From assembly GCA_030267965.1 (NCBI GenBank), contig BRYA01000152.1:9573-68370 (forward strand): a DNA stretch of 58,798 nt, written 5' to 3'. Made by a program: the position numbers and the translations under genes. The notes beneath the pieces are model-generated. The model saw only the letters and a list, made by a program, of their open reading frames with translations. It ran no database searches and was not told where the DNA came from. Position 1 is the first letter of the stretch. Each line of letters starts with the position of its first letter. The stretch is from Triparma columacea. Lineage: Eukaryota > Sar > Bolidophyceae > Parmales > Triparmaceae. This document shows positions 10,798-22,800 of the stretch, one piece after another.

Positions 10798-12834
10798 TTA
10801 AAACGGCCAAGGTGTCCCACCCGGCGTGGTTGGCGTCCGTGGTTTCGTAGTTGTAATGTAAGTTGTCGGCGTAGAAGTACCTTCATCGTGTCCTACCTTC
10901 CCTTCCTCTGTTAGATTCTCCCCCCTTTCCCTCCCCCCATCCTCGTCAATCATAAATTCCCCTCCCTTCTCATTCCTCCCCCCTCCCTCCGCTTTTGCCT
11001 CAAAGTTAGGTCTCGCTCCCACCACCCCAAGTCCCTCTCTCCCCCCCATTTCCGTCCCTATCCCTTCCCCTTGTTTAAAGTCTCCCCCCCATACCTCCTC
11101 CCCCCTCCCCCCGTATTCCTCCCCAAACTCATGTCCTACATATACGCTCGCTCTCTTCAAGCTCTCGTAAAGCGGTCCCGCCGCCGGTGGTGGTGGTACC
11201 CTCCCAGTAAGTAGGTCTTTCGGTTCCACCTGCATTCCATAAAACTTCTCGTTAACGTCGTGTCTAGTTGCTATGACCTTACCGTCGAAGCTCGCCCCCG
11301 CGTACAAGCCCTTAGTTAGGGAGTACGTGTATATCGGCGCTGCCGCAGGCTCAGAGACACCGGATGGGGCTGTTACTCCAACGTCAAACTCTACGTTACG
11401 ACCGACGGGACCAACGGCTACACCGATGTCCGCACCGAGGTTCACGCTACCGGTGTTGGTACCCAGCATCTCGACTGCCTTGTTTGACATTAGTAGGAAT
11501 ACATGGTCAGATATTTGCGCTCCTATAAGTGCCCCAAAGGAGAACCCGACCAGCCCCACAGCGCTTGGTGCGCTCCACGACCCGTCCTCTAGTCTAGCCA
11601 CAACGAGTCCCGTTCCCACCTCCCCCCCAAGCCAAAGTCCCGCCTTTGCGACCGTGATGACGGCAATACCCTTGGCCTGTGCGAGTAGTCTTGCCGGTAT
11701 CTTGACTCCGTCAACCTCCCTTAAGTTGGAGCTTGTGTTGTTGCATGTTTCCCGTGCCATTTTAAGCGCCTTATCGACGCCTGACTCGTTCGCTCCGTAG
11801 CTTGTTGCCCAAGCGTCGTCCTCATCGTCATACGGGTCGAGGGTAGCGGCGCGATGCTGGAGGGTGGAGGTCAGCTTCTTGGGGGAGGGGAGGAGGTTGG
11901 AGAGGGTTATGGCGGCCTTGCGGACTTCGTGACCAAGGGTGAAGGCGAGGGGGGAGTTCCCGAAGGTGCGGTTCCACCAGTTTGAATTTGCATCGATGGA
12001 GTTATGCTGGTGGGTGGGAGGAGGGAGGGAGGAAGAGGGGGTTAGGAGACCAATAAATGGATTTGTGGTGTGTGATATGGGCGTGGTGGTGTGTGATGTG
12101 ATATAGTGGCGGAAATACCAGCCGAAACAGCCCATCTCTCCCTCTCCCTCTCCCTCCTACCCCCTTCCCCCCCTTACCTTCATGGCGTTTGCGAATCTCC
12201 CCCTAAGCTCCTGCTGTTTATCCTTCAATTTATCAAAGCACTTATCGCAGACGCGCTGCGGTTCCCTCCCCTCCCTAAGTTTCTCTTGTTTCCCCATCCC
12301 CCCACCCCCCACAATGTTCCCCTCAACGCTAGCTCCCCTAATAACGATATCGTCAGGGTGAACAAGGCAACGTCGGCTGGAACAGTCTGAGCAGAATATG
12401 AAACCGCAAGCACGGCAGTGGTGACGACGACGTCCACCACCGAGGACACGGGAGAGGGCGTCGTTGTGGGGAGCGGGGGGGGCGGTGAAGGCGGAGGCAC
12501 AGTTGTAGCAGTAGTTCTGGGTATTGTCGGAAACCCAAGGGGTGGGGAGGGCAGCTATTGTAGGGCTGGGTTGGGAGGAAGTTGTGGTAGTGGTAGTGGT
12601 GGTAGTGATGGAAGTGGTAGTGTTGGAAGTGTTGGCAGTGGTGTGATTGGGTGTTTGAGAGGATGGTGTTTGAGAGGATGGTTGAGATGGTGCCTGTTGA
12701 TCTTGTTGATAATCTTGTTTTGTCGTGTCGTTATGTTCCTTATGTTTGTGACTATTTGGAGTCTCATTCATTGAATGTAAAGGGCTCGAAGGTGAAATTG
12801 GATTATAGCCACTTAATGAGGCATTTGATGACAT
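10798..12834 (-). CDS. FYVE zinc finger - SYLF (Ysc84/SH3YL1) lipid-binding protein
   Basis: Two exons, 12834-12178 and 12006-10798, give 621 residues; the donor is GTAAGG, the acceptor CCACCAG and the phase zero. Residues 1-85 are Ser/Thr/Asn/Gln-rich. A FYVE-type finger covers about residues 105-205, with NYCYNC, the RRRHHCRACG signature, FCSDC and VCDKC. FYVE domains bind PI3P on endosomes. The second exon carries a full SYLF domain (LLAQAKGIAVITVAKAGLW, SFGALIGAQISDHVFLL, LGADIGVAVGPVG, IYTYSLTKGLYAGASFDGKV), a module that binds phosphoinositides and actin in yeast Ysc84. The C-terminal 130 residues are low-complexity. FYVE and SYLF in one protein occurs in other eukaryotes, so the fusion is credible; the inferred role is coupling endosomal membranes to actin. 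Confidence 0.9.
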
Positions 12835-12925
12835 TTTATAATACTAACGCCTTATAATGATGTCTTAATAACAATATATAACTATAAAATGAAGCGTAAA
12901 CGTAGTAGAGGGTTAGAAAGTGACT

Positions 12926-13454
12926 TCAAAACATAAACAACTGGAAGTCGATGGCAAGGGAGTAGTTGGTGGAGGCTGTGATCTTGGAGAACCGCAGCGC
13001 CGAGGCGCCCCCCTCCTCCGCATCCTCCGTCACCCTAGCCGGCTCCTGCCTAGCCTTGGTGTCCCCGAGACCCAGTTGGCCGTAAGTGTTAAGGCCCCAA
13101 GCGTAGAGCTCTCCGCCTGACGTGAGAGCGAGGGTGTGTCCCCACCCGCAGCTGATGTCGACAAAGGGTTGGGAGGTCGTGGGGCAGCAGGGCAGGACTA
13201 TCTTGGGCACGGATTGCTTGGTGATGCGGCCGAAACCGAGTTGTCCGCTCCCGCCCTCCCCCCAGCTCCAAACCCCCCCCGCCCTGGTCACGACACAGGT
13301 AAAGTTGTACCCACAGCTAAGGGCGGCAACCGGGTCCTTGGTGAAGGACGAGACACACTTGGGGAGGAGCTGAACGCTGGTTATGATGTCGTTCGTGGCA
13401 TCGTCGAGGGCCTTAGAAGCGTGCCCAGTCTGGCCTTCGAATCCCTTCTCGATG
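12926..13454 (-). CDS. RCC1-repeat protein, 3' exon (5' end unresolved)
   Basis: A 176-codon exon begins after a possible GAAG acceptor at 13455 and ends with stop at 12926. It holds about three RCC1-type beta-propeller blades: KGFEGQTGH, CGYNFTCVV...VWSWGEGGSGQLGFG and CGWGHTLALTSGGELYAWG followed by NTYGQLGLGD. A complete seven-bladed propeller needs about 350 residues, so this is only half of one. No in-frame ATG exists, and a stop lies just upstream of the exon, so at least one 5' exon is required. A candidate short reading ending at a GTGAGT donor near 13560 fits in phase but has no ATG before it. The gene could therefore be truncated or decayed. RCC1 blades serve many roles, and none can be assigned here. 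Confidence 0.7.
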
Positions 13455-13682
13455 CTTCAACTCATATTAACTCATATCAACACGTTCAAGCTAAATACGC
13501 AGAGAATCGCTAACAGACATACATAAACAACGACATAAATACCCCCTCACACTCACATTAGACCCTGTGGAGTTGCCAAATTTTGAGAATCTGCCTCCTC
13601 CTTCTCGACTCAAAAACCAGAATCTGGTAAACACTCCACTTTCTCAATTAAAAGTCACTGCAGACAGACGCTGACCCCTTAA

Positions 13683-16675
13683 ATGGAGGAAATCCGGCGT
13701 AAGGCCGAGCTCGCGAAGCGTGAGAAGGAGCTCGCAATTTCAAAGGCAGCTGCCCTTCAGAAGTCCCACGATGTTATAACTTCCAACATAGTTAAGGTGA
13801 CAATATACGGCAAGGGTGCCCACAACAACCAGGTCCAGTGGGTCGGTTGCGGTCTCGTAGCCCGCATATACCGCAAGGACGCCCCCCGTCTCGACGTCCA
13901 CGGGAAGCACTGCGACGGCTGCATGCTACACAGCACGAGGGCCGTAACCTCCTCCGGTTTCATTGCCGGACACGCGCAGATCACGTGGTATGACGGGGGG
14001 ACGAGGGGAGTGAGGATGGAAAGGATGCCGCTGGGGCCGGACGCTTTCTTTTATAACCCACCAGTCGATGAGGAGCGTGTTAAGGAATTGCAGAAGTGAG
14101 TTGCAGGGGAAAGGGGGGTTAGGATTACCTTATTCCCAAACGCGCACACCTCACCCCCCCCCCCTCCCCCCCATACCCCACTACAGAAAAGACAAGGACA
14201 AGATAACCCACCACGAGCAAGTGCTCCTCGCGGATTTGATGAAACTCAACGCTGAGAACATCGCCCTTGACTACTCCTGCACATACGTTCCCCCCCCCTC
14301 CCGTCCTAAGGACGAGGAGGATAACAACTGCAATCTCTTCGACCTCAATGAATGGGTGTCTGAAATTTCCGAGTCCGACGACGAGATCTCCTCGTCCAGC
14401 AGTGACTCTGAGGGTGAGGGTTTCAGTTTTCTTATGGACAGTGTAATTTTAGGTAAAGGTGGTAAGAAGGAGCAGAAGCGTATCCGTCGTCAAGATCGCT
14501 CTGAGCGTCGTGCAAAGAGAGACGCGATAAGAGGGAAGAGGAGGAAGGAGAGGGAGGATAGGAGGGCTGTTAGGCAGAAACACTTTGACAGGAAAAAGAG
14601 GAAGGCGGAGAAGGTTAAAAAAATTGAAGAGGAGAGGAAACTTAAGGAAGAGCAGGACGCGATGCACGCGAGGTGAGAGGAGGGGACGAAGGCCTTTATG
14701 ATGGGGAGGTAAAGATTGATTTGAGGAAGGTAACTTGAGTCTTATCTACCACCGCAACCATTTCCACTAACGCGCCCCCCTCTCGCGCCAACAGCAACGG
14801 GGTCTTCAACGCTCGTCATAACTCCGTCCTCTTCGCAAGCGACGTAAAAAAAATGAAGCTAAAGAACGAGGAGAGCGACTCAGAAGACGACTACGTTGAG
14901 TGGTCACCTCCCCTGGTAGAGGAGGGTGATGAATTAGAGCTGGCGCAGTTCCCGGATGCGCACGATAGCCAACACCCGACTAAGGTTACAGCGAAGGTAC
15001 ACAGGATCATAGGGTCGAGGATATACTATAGGGTTGACCCGGGGATCGAAAAGGAGATGCACAGGTTCTTCCCAGGCGCTATATTGATGAAGGTTTACCC
15101 GAAGGAAGACACATGGAGGGTAGTCGGCATGCACGTTGGGAAGACTACTGAGATCTCTGGCAAACCATTGATGTGGTGTCACCAGGGTTTCCTGTTGACT
15201 CGCGCATTGCAGACGATGCGTCGTGACACCAAGGCTCGAGAGGGTCAGGTTACCAACTCCGACATCGAGGAGAAGGTGCAGGCCGTAAACTACAGGAAGA
15301 TGCAGATGCAGTCAGCCAAGAAGGACCTTGACCTGCTAATTCCCGCTTACAAGGGTAGGGCGAAGCTCGACCACGTTTTGGAGAGGCTCGGTGAGATTGA
15401 CGGGGCCAGGGCTAGGGACTTGCTCCTGAACGCAGAGGCCGTGGGGATCGAGGCCGTCATGATACTTATGAAGGCGTACGATAAGCACCTGGAGGTGCAG
15501 ACGGGGGCGTTGAGGACGTGCGTAAGGGTTATGCTAGGGACTCACATACAACACGGGAGGTACCTGAAGCAGGTTGAGGCCATCAAGGAGTTCGGGAGGC
15601 TGGGGATCGTCAGACACACGGTACACGCGATGCTGCTGTTCCCGGAGAGCGCGAATATGACGATTCATGCACTTTGGCTGCTGTCACTTATGTCACAGAA
15701 CGTTGAGAACGCAAGGGCCGCGGGGGAGCAGGTGAGAAGTGGGGGCTCTTTGGGGTAGCTGTAGTATTGCGCACTACATACTTATACGCAACACTCACTC
15801 ATACTCACCCTTTTTTTTTTCCGGTCCTCGCTTCACTCCTCCTCCAGGGGGCGAATGAGGCCATTGTTAAGGCACTCGCGTCATTCGCCGTGTTTGGAAA
15901 GGCCAACCCACATGGTCAAAAGTGGGGTTGCGCTTGCGTGGTGAACATGGTTAAGAACTCCAACAACAGGAAGAAGATGGAGAGGGCGGGCGTGCTAGAG
16001 GCCGTTCCTCTTCTGTTGGACAACTCAAAGTCGGTCATGTGCGACGCCAAATGCCAGATGAGTGTCATCGGGGCCATCACGGAGCTCGCGAGGAAGCCCA
16101 ACTTCGACGCGCGGAGGGCGCTCGTCGACAGGAAGGTGCACATTGCTGTACTGGACGCTAGGACGAGGTTCGAGGAACAGAGGCAGGCTCTGATTGCAGA
16201 GGAGAACAAGTCCCAAGACGACAATGAAACCACTGGCTACTATAAAAATAACGACGACGACGAGGTGGAGCACAAAAAGTTCACCCACGAGGAGATTGAC
16301 CTCCTCCTCGAAGCTTGCGGGGAGTGTATGGAGGTCCTCTCCTTCAATATTCCGACGAACACTTGGCACCAGGCCCTTTCCAGCAGGAAGTTTGAGATAG
16401 ATTGGAACTTGATTGCCTCAGCGTACCGTCTCGATGTCTTCAGAAAGTCCGAGGACAAGGCTTCATCAAGGATTTCAATCGCGAGTCAAGCTAGGAAGTT
16501 CAAGAAGAATGTCTCCGCCTCGATGGAAGCGAGCATGAGGGCCGAGTACAGCCTTCACAGGCCCGGAAGAAACTCACGGTCTGTCTCACCAGATAATTCC
16601 ATCGGGAGCAAGAGTTCCTTTGGCAGCAAGAGCTTCCACAGTATGCTCAGTGGCGAGTCAAAGAGTCGCAAGTAA
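13683..16675 (+). CDS. Hypothetical protein with C-terminal armadillo-like helices
   Basis: Four exons at 13683-14095, 14187-14672, 14795-15731 and 15848-16675 give 887 residues, all joins in phase. Residues 1-137 start with a charged helix and continue as a globular Cys/His-bearing region (VGCGLVARIY, HGKHCDGCML, GHAQITWYDGG). Residues 150-300 are acidic and serine-rich then strongly Lys/Arg/Glu coiled coil. Residues 390-780 are helical, with armadillo-like features (LEVQTGALRTCVRVMLG, ALWLLSLMSQNVENAR, GANEAIVKALASFAVFG, WGCACVVNMVKN, CQMSVIGAITELARK). The tail is Ser/Lys-rich (SIGSKSSFGSKSF). The role is unknown; armadillo-like folds bind partners, and Lys/Glu coiled coils with such folds are common in cytoskeletal or ciliary proteins, but that is inference. 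Confidence 0.75.
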
Positions 16676-16723
16676 ATTTGTTCAGCGTATTCTGTACAAC
16701 AACAAACCCTTTCGCCTTTTTCC

Positions 16724-18674
16724 TCACCGCCCCATTTGTATCCTCTCCTCCAGCTTCGAGGCAAACAAGCTATTCTTCTTCTTGATGGAGTTTCCCATAA
16801 CACTGTACTCAGAGCCCGCCAACCTCCTCCAGCTGCTCCCTGCAATGCTCTCTCCGTCCCCAAAGACATCCTTTTCCACAACGGCGCTTTCTCCAAGGGC
16901 ATCATACAAGACATCGTCAAGCATTTTCAACAACTCCTTCACCTTCTCTTTCAGCTTGGCATCTAGAATCAATGTATCAAAAACATCCTCATCCTCCTTG
17001 AAAGCTCCCCACAGATCACCAACGGTGAAAACCCCCCGCCTCTTGAGTGAGTGGACGTGCTGCATGCCCCCCCTAACGCCGTACATCCATGCCTCTTCCA
17101 CGGTCGAATTCGCTCTCCTCCAGCTCCCCACTGGGGTAATGATGCAAAGCATTGCGTGGTAAATGAAGAGATCCAAGGGCTCATCAATGTCCTCCACTCC
17201 ATTGACGACATTCTCCTTCCTCTTTCCTGTCCGTAAACCCCTTTGGTACGTCACCCCCCTGGCATCCCCCAAGAGGCCGTCGTGCTCCAAGTTAGTGTGG
17301 ATCGTAGCGTGGGTGTCCCTCATGAACCTCGGCTTCTGGCTGCTCCCGCATCTCTCGCATGTTATCTGCAGGAGGGGGAGGATCGCGAGGCACTTGGTGC
17401 AGAGCTGCTCGGGCTCATGCCAAGTCAGGAAAGCGCGGGAGCGCATCCTGCGGGCAAGCGAAGCGAAGCGCGACCATGGGAGGGTTTCTGGGTGAGACAC
17501 AATCCAATTCAATTTGACTTCAGTCAAGGGGTGGGGATTTGTGAAGTAAAGACTTGGGTGCATGCCTCACCTGAACTTCTCCGAGAAAGAGGGAGGGTTG
17601 AGATTCCTTTTCATGAGAAATTGCATCAAGAACCTTTGCAGGATTCCAACCTCCTCCGCACGGGTGGCAAACCTATTCTCTTCATTCTTCTCGTTTGCTT
17701 TTGTCCAGAGGAACAGGCTGCACTTGTGCAGCCAGTGCCAGAAGGCGAAGGAGAGCTGAGCCTCGGGGTCCTTAAGGCCGAGATAGAACACAACTTTCTT
17801 CCTCAACTTGCTCTGAGCAATCTGATAAGTGAGCATCTCGTTGAGCTCCGTGAAGTCCTTGAAGCCGATGACTTTCATGGTGGAGTGCTCCTCGTACTTC
17901 AACGGCCTTACTTGGGACTCCTCGTCAAACTCGGTGAAGAGTCCACTGAGCGCGGTGAGGAACTTCACCCAGTCGTTGTCTCTGGCAAACCTCATGTACT
18001 CAGCGAGGAGGGGCGGGAACAGGTTCGGGCGCACCCTATTAATAACTTCCCTCTTATGTTCCATGACCTCCCGGAACCACCCCTCCAGCACGGCACACTT
18101 CCTCTTCCTCACGGCGTGGTAGAGCCACGCCTTCCTTTTAAGCCTGTCTTTTGTGTAGTCAACCCACCCCGTCCAAGCAACATCTATCGTCTTCTGCCGC
18201 TTTTTCAAATTGAACTCCACAGCCAGAGAGATTTCGTGCCAGTGCTGTGCCTTGAGTTTCCTGAAGAACTCCTGGCCGCTTATCCTGTCCTCCCTCATGC
18301 GCTTAAGGAGAGCATAAGCCTTGGCAATTTCTCTCTTGGAGTGAGTAACGTTGAGGTACTCGCGCCATGTACGCTGCATCCGGACGATGAGCGGGATCAC
18401 GTTGAAGCGACCCACGGCCTTTCTCTTTCGAATCTCCCTCCGCCTGCGGCTTTCCTTTCTGGACTCATTTCTCCTGAAAGCAACCATGGTCTCTGCAGCT
18501 TCCGCCTTGCGCTTCTCTTCCAAGATTGGGCCCAGGTGCGGGTACCTGTCGTGAACAATATTCTTACAAAAATTCTGAATTGCGCAGGCCGCAATGAAAC
18601 GCAAGTTTTTGTGCAGCATTTTCGCCTCTTCGTCGAGGCGCTTTTGGATCTTGTGGAGCTTGAGCTGAGAGGGT

Positions 18675-18715
<41 letters not shown>

Positions 18716-19873
18716 GTTAGATACGATAATAATGTGTATAAGACGAGCCTTGCCTCTCACCTTCTCTTTGAGAGCTCGTTTCCTCTCCTCTCCCTCCACG
18801 CCCGACAGCATGCGCTCCTTCTTGGCTTCCCAAGTCTTCTCAACCTCGCCCAAGACGGACTTAGACTTTTGAAGAAGGACCTTCTTCTTTTCCAAAAATA
18901 TGGCCCTTCCTCTCTTTCCCCCGGCGTGGAAGTTTTGACTGACGGGAGCTCGTAGGGGAAACAAGCGCTGCGCCTGGTTGTCAACCCACTCCCTCGCCCG
19001 CCTCCCCCTGAAGATGCTCTGGATCGTCACGACCGCCTTGTTCTTGAGGTACCTCTCTCGCGGGGAGAGAAGCTCAAGTGGATCAAAATCGTCGCCCTCG
19101 AGGAGCGTCCCGGGGCGGTCAACGTCGTCGTGAGTTAACTTCCTCAAGTCCTTGCCGAAAAATGTCTTCGTCGGACTCTTGTTGTGTTTGGGGCTCACGT
19201 AACCAAAGTTAGCGCTGACCTTATTGACCTTCCTCCGCACGTCGATGGGGAGTTGCTTTTGGTAATCCATATGCTCGAATATTCCTCTTATCAACCCGAC
19301 CCTTCTCTCGGCCTTTCTCAAGGGCTTGAGCGTCGAAGCCTCAACGTCCAGCTTGACCTTCTCCTCCGCGGTCATGTTCAACCTTGCCCTCTCCTTCTCA
19401 ATTCTGGCCTTTGTTTGCCTAATTTTCGTCTTCTTTTTAACGATATTGAACGTCCTGTGCTTGACTGCTTCCTCCTTCTTCTTGATCATCTTTTCCCTCC
19501 TCCTCTCCCGCCCAACCTCCTGTACCCGCCTGATCTTCCACCACATACCCGCATCAATCCGAGAGTCAAACTTGTAAATTTGGTCAATCACGCTCTCTTT
19601 GAACTCCTCGTCAATGGGTCCAGATCTCTTGTTCCAGATGAGTTCATGCATCAGATTGTAAGCCTGTGGGCGTTCGTACTTTTTAACAACCGCCCGCTTG
19701 TCCCATTTTCCACTGCGACGGGATAGAGGGCAAATATGCGTCAGAAACGCTAGGATCTCACATCTATCAAGGGTCACCCAACTCAAGGCAAGGCGAGGGG
19801 CCGAGATTTCTCACCTTTGCTTGGTAATAGCGATTCCCTCGAGCACTCCTGGAACGTAATCTACGTCTGTCAT
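16724..19873 (-). CDS. IQ-motif coiled-coil protein, unknown function
   Basis: Four exons, 19873-19815, 19712-18761, 18664-17571 and 17447-16724, give 942 residues; all donors are GTGAG and the phases agree. The start is MTDVDYVPGVLEGIAITKQ. A clear IQ motif near residue 245 (AVVTIQSIFRGRRAREWV) predicts calmodulin or EF-hand binding, and a weaker one, AACAIQNFCKN, lies near 370. Long Lys/Arg/Glu helices cover residues 80-190 and 380-560. A Cys-rich segment near residue 715 (CTKCLAILPLLQITCERC) follows the last intron and may bind zinc. The composition resembles axonemal or basal-body proteins, but no family is recognised. The second intron contains a pure GA dinucleotide repeat. Its start codon is only 17 bp from that of the divergent neighbour. 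Confidence 0.75.
18680..18712. repeat. (GA)n microsatellite in intron
   Basis: A nearly perfect GA dinucleotide run of about 16 units lies inside the second intron of the IQ-motif gene. On the transcribed strand it is a CT run and so also forms part of the intron's pyrimidine tract. Confidence 0.95.
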
Positions 19874-19890
19874 TCGAGAATTACTACTAA
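19874..19890. promoter_or_regulatory. 17-bp interval between two divergent start codons
   Basis: Only 17 bp separate the ATG of the minus-strand IQ-motif gene from the first in-frame ATG of the plus-strand coiled-coil gene. If both starts are right, the 5' UTRs must overlap the other gene's coding DNA. The plus gene has a second ATG at 20002 (MSFEEKLAF) that would widen the interval to 128 bp. Confidence 0.5.
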
Positions 19891-22800
19891 ATGGAGGAAA
19901 CCCTAAGACCTGATTATCTAAGTTTTGCTTGTGCTGTTGAGGGAAGTGGTCGGGGAGACAAAAGGTTTTGCCCATTTCCAGAAGAAGAGCAAGGTCAAAT
20001 TATGTCGTTTGAGGAGAAGCTCGCCTTCCTGAGGCATAAGGTCAGGAAGGGAGCCCAAGTCGGGCTTGGCGGCACTGATGATAATTCGGTCAACCAGCGT
20101 GGTGCTCATACCGGGGGTGTCCACCCAACCAGCAAAATTGACCCCCTCCCAGACCTGGCGAGTGGCAGTGGCAGTGGCAGTGTTGGGTTCAACGGGGGAT
20201 TTGCGCCATCACCGTTTAGTTTCACGCCGAACCTTGCGTTTTCGACCTCTGCACCGCTCCAGAACCAGGTCCCACCCTCTGTCTCTTTCTCAGTTCCCAA
20301 TGTCATGCCAGTACCGATGATGATGGGGGGTGACCCTACCATGATGATGCACATGGTGATGAATAACCACACGAGCAAGATGAGGCAGATTAAAAAGAAG
20401 AATCAGTCGCTTCGAACGAGCATTCGGAGAAGGAAGAAGCTCCAAGAGGCTCACCAAAAAATGGCTGCCAGCGTCTCCAAGAAGGAAGAGGAGGAGAATA
20501 AGCAGACGGACCAACTGGAGCAAATAATGTCAAAAATACAGGAGCTTCAACGCCATGTGACGGAGCCCATCCCAATGAATCAGCGCTGGCAGCAGCCTCC
20601 TCCTTATCAGCAGCCTTTGCAGAGCTACCCGCAGCAGCAGCAGCAGCAGCATTGGGGGGGTGGTCCGCCGCAGCAAGAGGATCCGTTCCAATCGCGCGGC
20701 GACCATCAACACGGTCAGCACAGACGTTCCTCCCACCAACACCAAGAGCAACAGCAACAGCAGCACCATCAACAGCAACAGCACGAGATTCAGGAGAGCC
20801 GGCACCAACAACACCAGCCTCTGCACGAGGGGCCAAAGGCCTCCACGGAACAAGTACCAAAAGCGGCCATCAAGACGGACCAAAAGCATACTCTCGTCAC
20901 CCCACAAAAGTCTCCCAACCCTAACAACATTCGCACCCCTCCTCCCACTGACGAAAAGAACAAGTTTGACAGAGTACTGGAAGAGGAGGAGGCCGCGAAG
21001 GAGGAAGAGCTTTTCAATAATTTAGACGACATCCTCAACGATGCTACAATAGATGACGACGACGACGACGACGACGACGTCAACGTCGGAACGGACGGCA
21101 AGAAAAGAATAAGCGCGGCGAAGCAAGCCAAGTTGGATAGGATAAAGAAGGCAGAGACATATAGGAAGCAGCACGAGGGCAAGAATTACGACGAGTGCAT
21201 CAAGCCTATGTACAGATACCTGAGAAACGGAGAGCCGATTCCCATAGGGCCTGACGGCAAGTACAACGTCCTCAAGGGCATCAGTCTCTTCCGAGCAGTG
21301 GCGTGGCACGTTTTGAGCTTCTATGCGGGGCCCAAGTTGAGGGTGATAAAGTTGAAACTGACAACCAAGCCGGCGGAGAAGAAAGGCTTCGAGTCAGTCT
21401 TGAAGTTCTGCTTCGATCAGGTAAAGAGTTGGCTGAATAAGGAGGTAAAGCTTGCAGTGAATAGCATCCTCCTCGAGAACACTTTGGATCTGGACGTACT
21501 AGAGCAACAGGCCTCGACGCTCGGGGGATTTCGCAGCTTCTTTGGTTTCGGGAAGAAAAAGGAGAGCAAGGAGGACAAGTTCAATGCCCGCATGATGAAG
21601 TTGAAAATACGGGTCAAGGGAATCATAAAAGGTCTCACGAAAGCCCTACCCCCGGACACGATATTGGACTTCTTCACGAACTACTTCGAGGAAGGGAACT
21701 ACTTCCCCGACGAATTCTTGTTGCAATGCGAGATAGATAGAATGGAATTTAACGACGTCGTGGACAGAAAAGTCCCTGGAGATGTAGGCGGTACCAAGAG
21801 GATACTGGCCAATAGGTGAGTTGTCAGCGAGGTGTGATCTATATACTACATTGCGACTTGCTTGCGGCCTTCTCTCACCTTCTGCAACCCACTCCTTCCC
21901 CCCCTCATCGCAGAGAACTTGTCAAGCTCATGTTTATCAACTTTATCATAATCAGAATCCTTATTTGTCATGTCATTCAGTACCCGTGGCGCGGAGGACT
22001 AGGGAGGATGCCCAAGGAGGGCAGCATGGCACCCCAAAACCTCCAGTGTGTTGCAACAATGATTTATAGAATCACGAGGAAAACTCTTCCCGATGGCTTC
22101 CTACCTCCCATTGATGATGCCAAGCTCCCGTACAAGTGGAAGAGGGGCGAGGATTTGGAAGGGGAGGAGGGGGAAAAGGGTGAAGGGAAAGAAGGGGAAG
22201 ATGACGACGACAGTTCGGACAGTGATAGCAGCGACGACGAGAGTGAGGGTAGCAACAGCGAGGGCAAGGATAAGGATAAGGATAAGGATAAGGAGGAAGA
22301 GGGGAAGGAAGAGGGGAAGGAAGAGGGGAAGGAAGAGGGGAAGGAAGAGGGGAAGGAAGAGGGGAAGGAGGAGGCCGACGGAGATAAGGAAGGCGACAAT
22401 GACGACAATGACAAGGACGACAAAGGAAAAGACAAGAAAAAACGGAAGGCGTCAATGATGGAAATAAGAAAGGACAGGAATGCCAAGAAAGCCGCCGAGA
22501 AGAAGGAGAAGAAGGAGGCGGCAAAGGCGAAAAAAGCAGAGCAAGAAAAGGAAAGGAAGAAAGCAGAAGAGGAAGCAGAGAACGCCAGGGAGCAAAAGAG
22601 CGAAAGAAGGAGGGCGACAATGAAGAAGGCAGACCAAGGGGCGCCGCATAGGAATTTTAACGAGCTCGCAGTCATTACAAACATGCTCCTCCCCGACAAC
22701 TACTTCGAACCAGCGAAGGACTTTGTCGAAGCTTACGAGAACGAGTGCGTTGTCACTCTCAACAAGTGGGTGGAGAAGTGTGTCGATCACATCATAGAAG

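Noticed and set aside
17243..18676. 477-codon plus-strand frame
   Set aside because: Antisense to the IQ-motif gene, whose exons carry a recognisable IQ motif and consistent splice phases.
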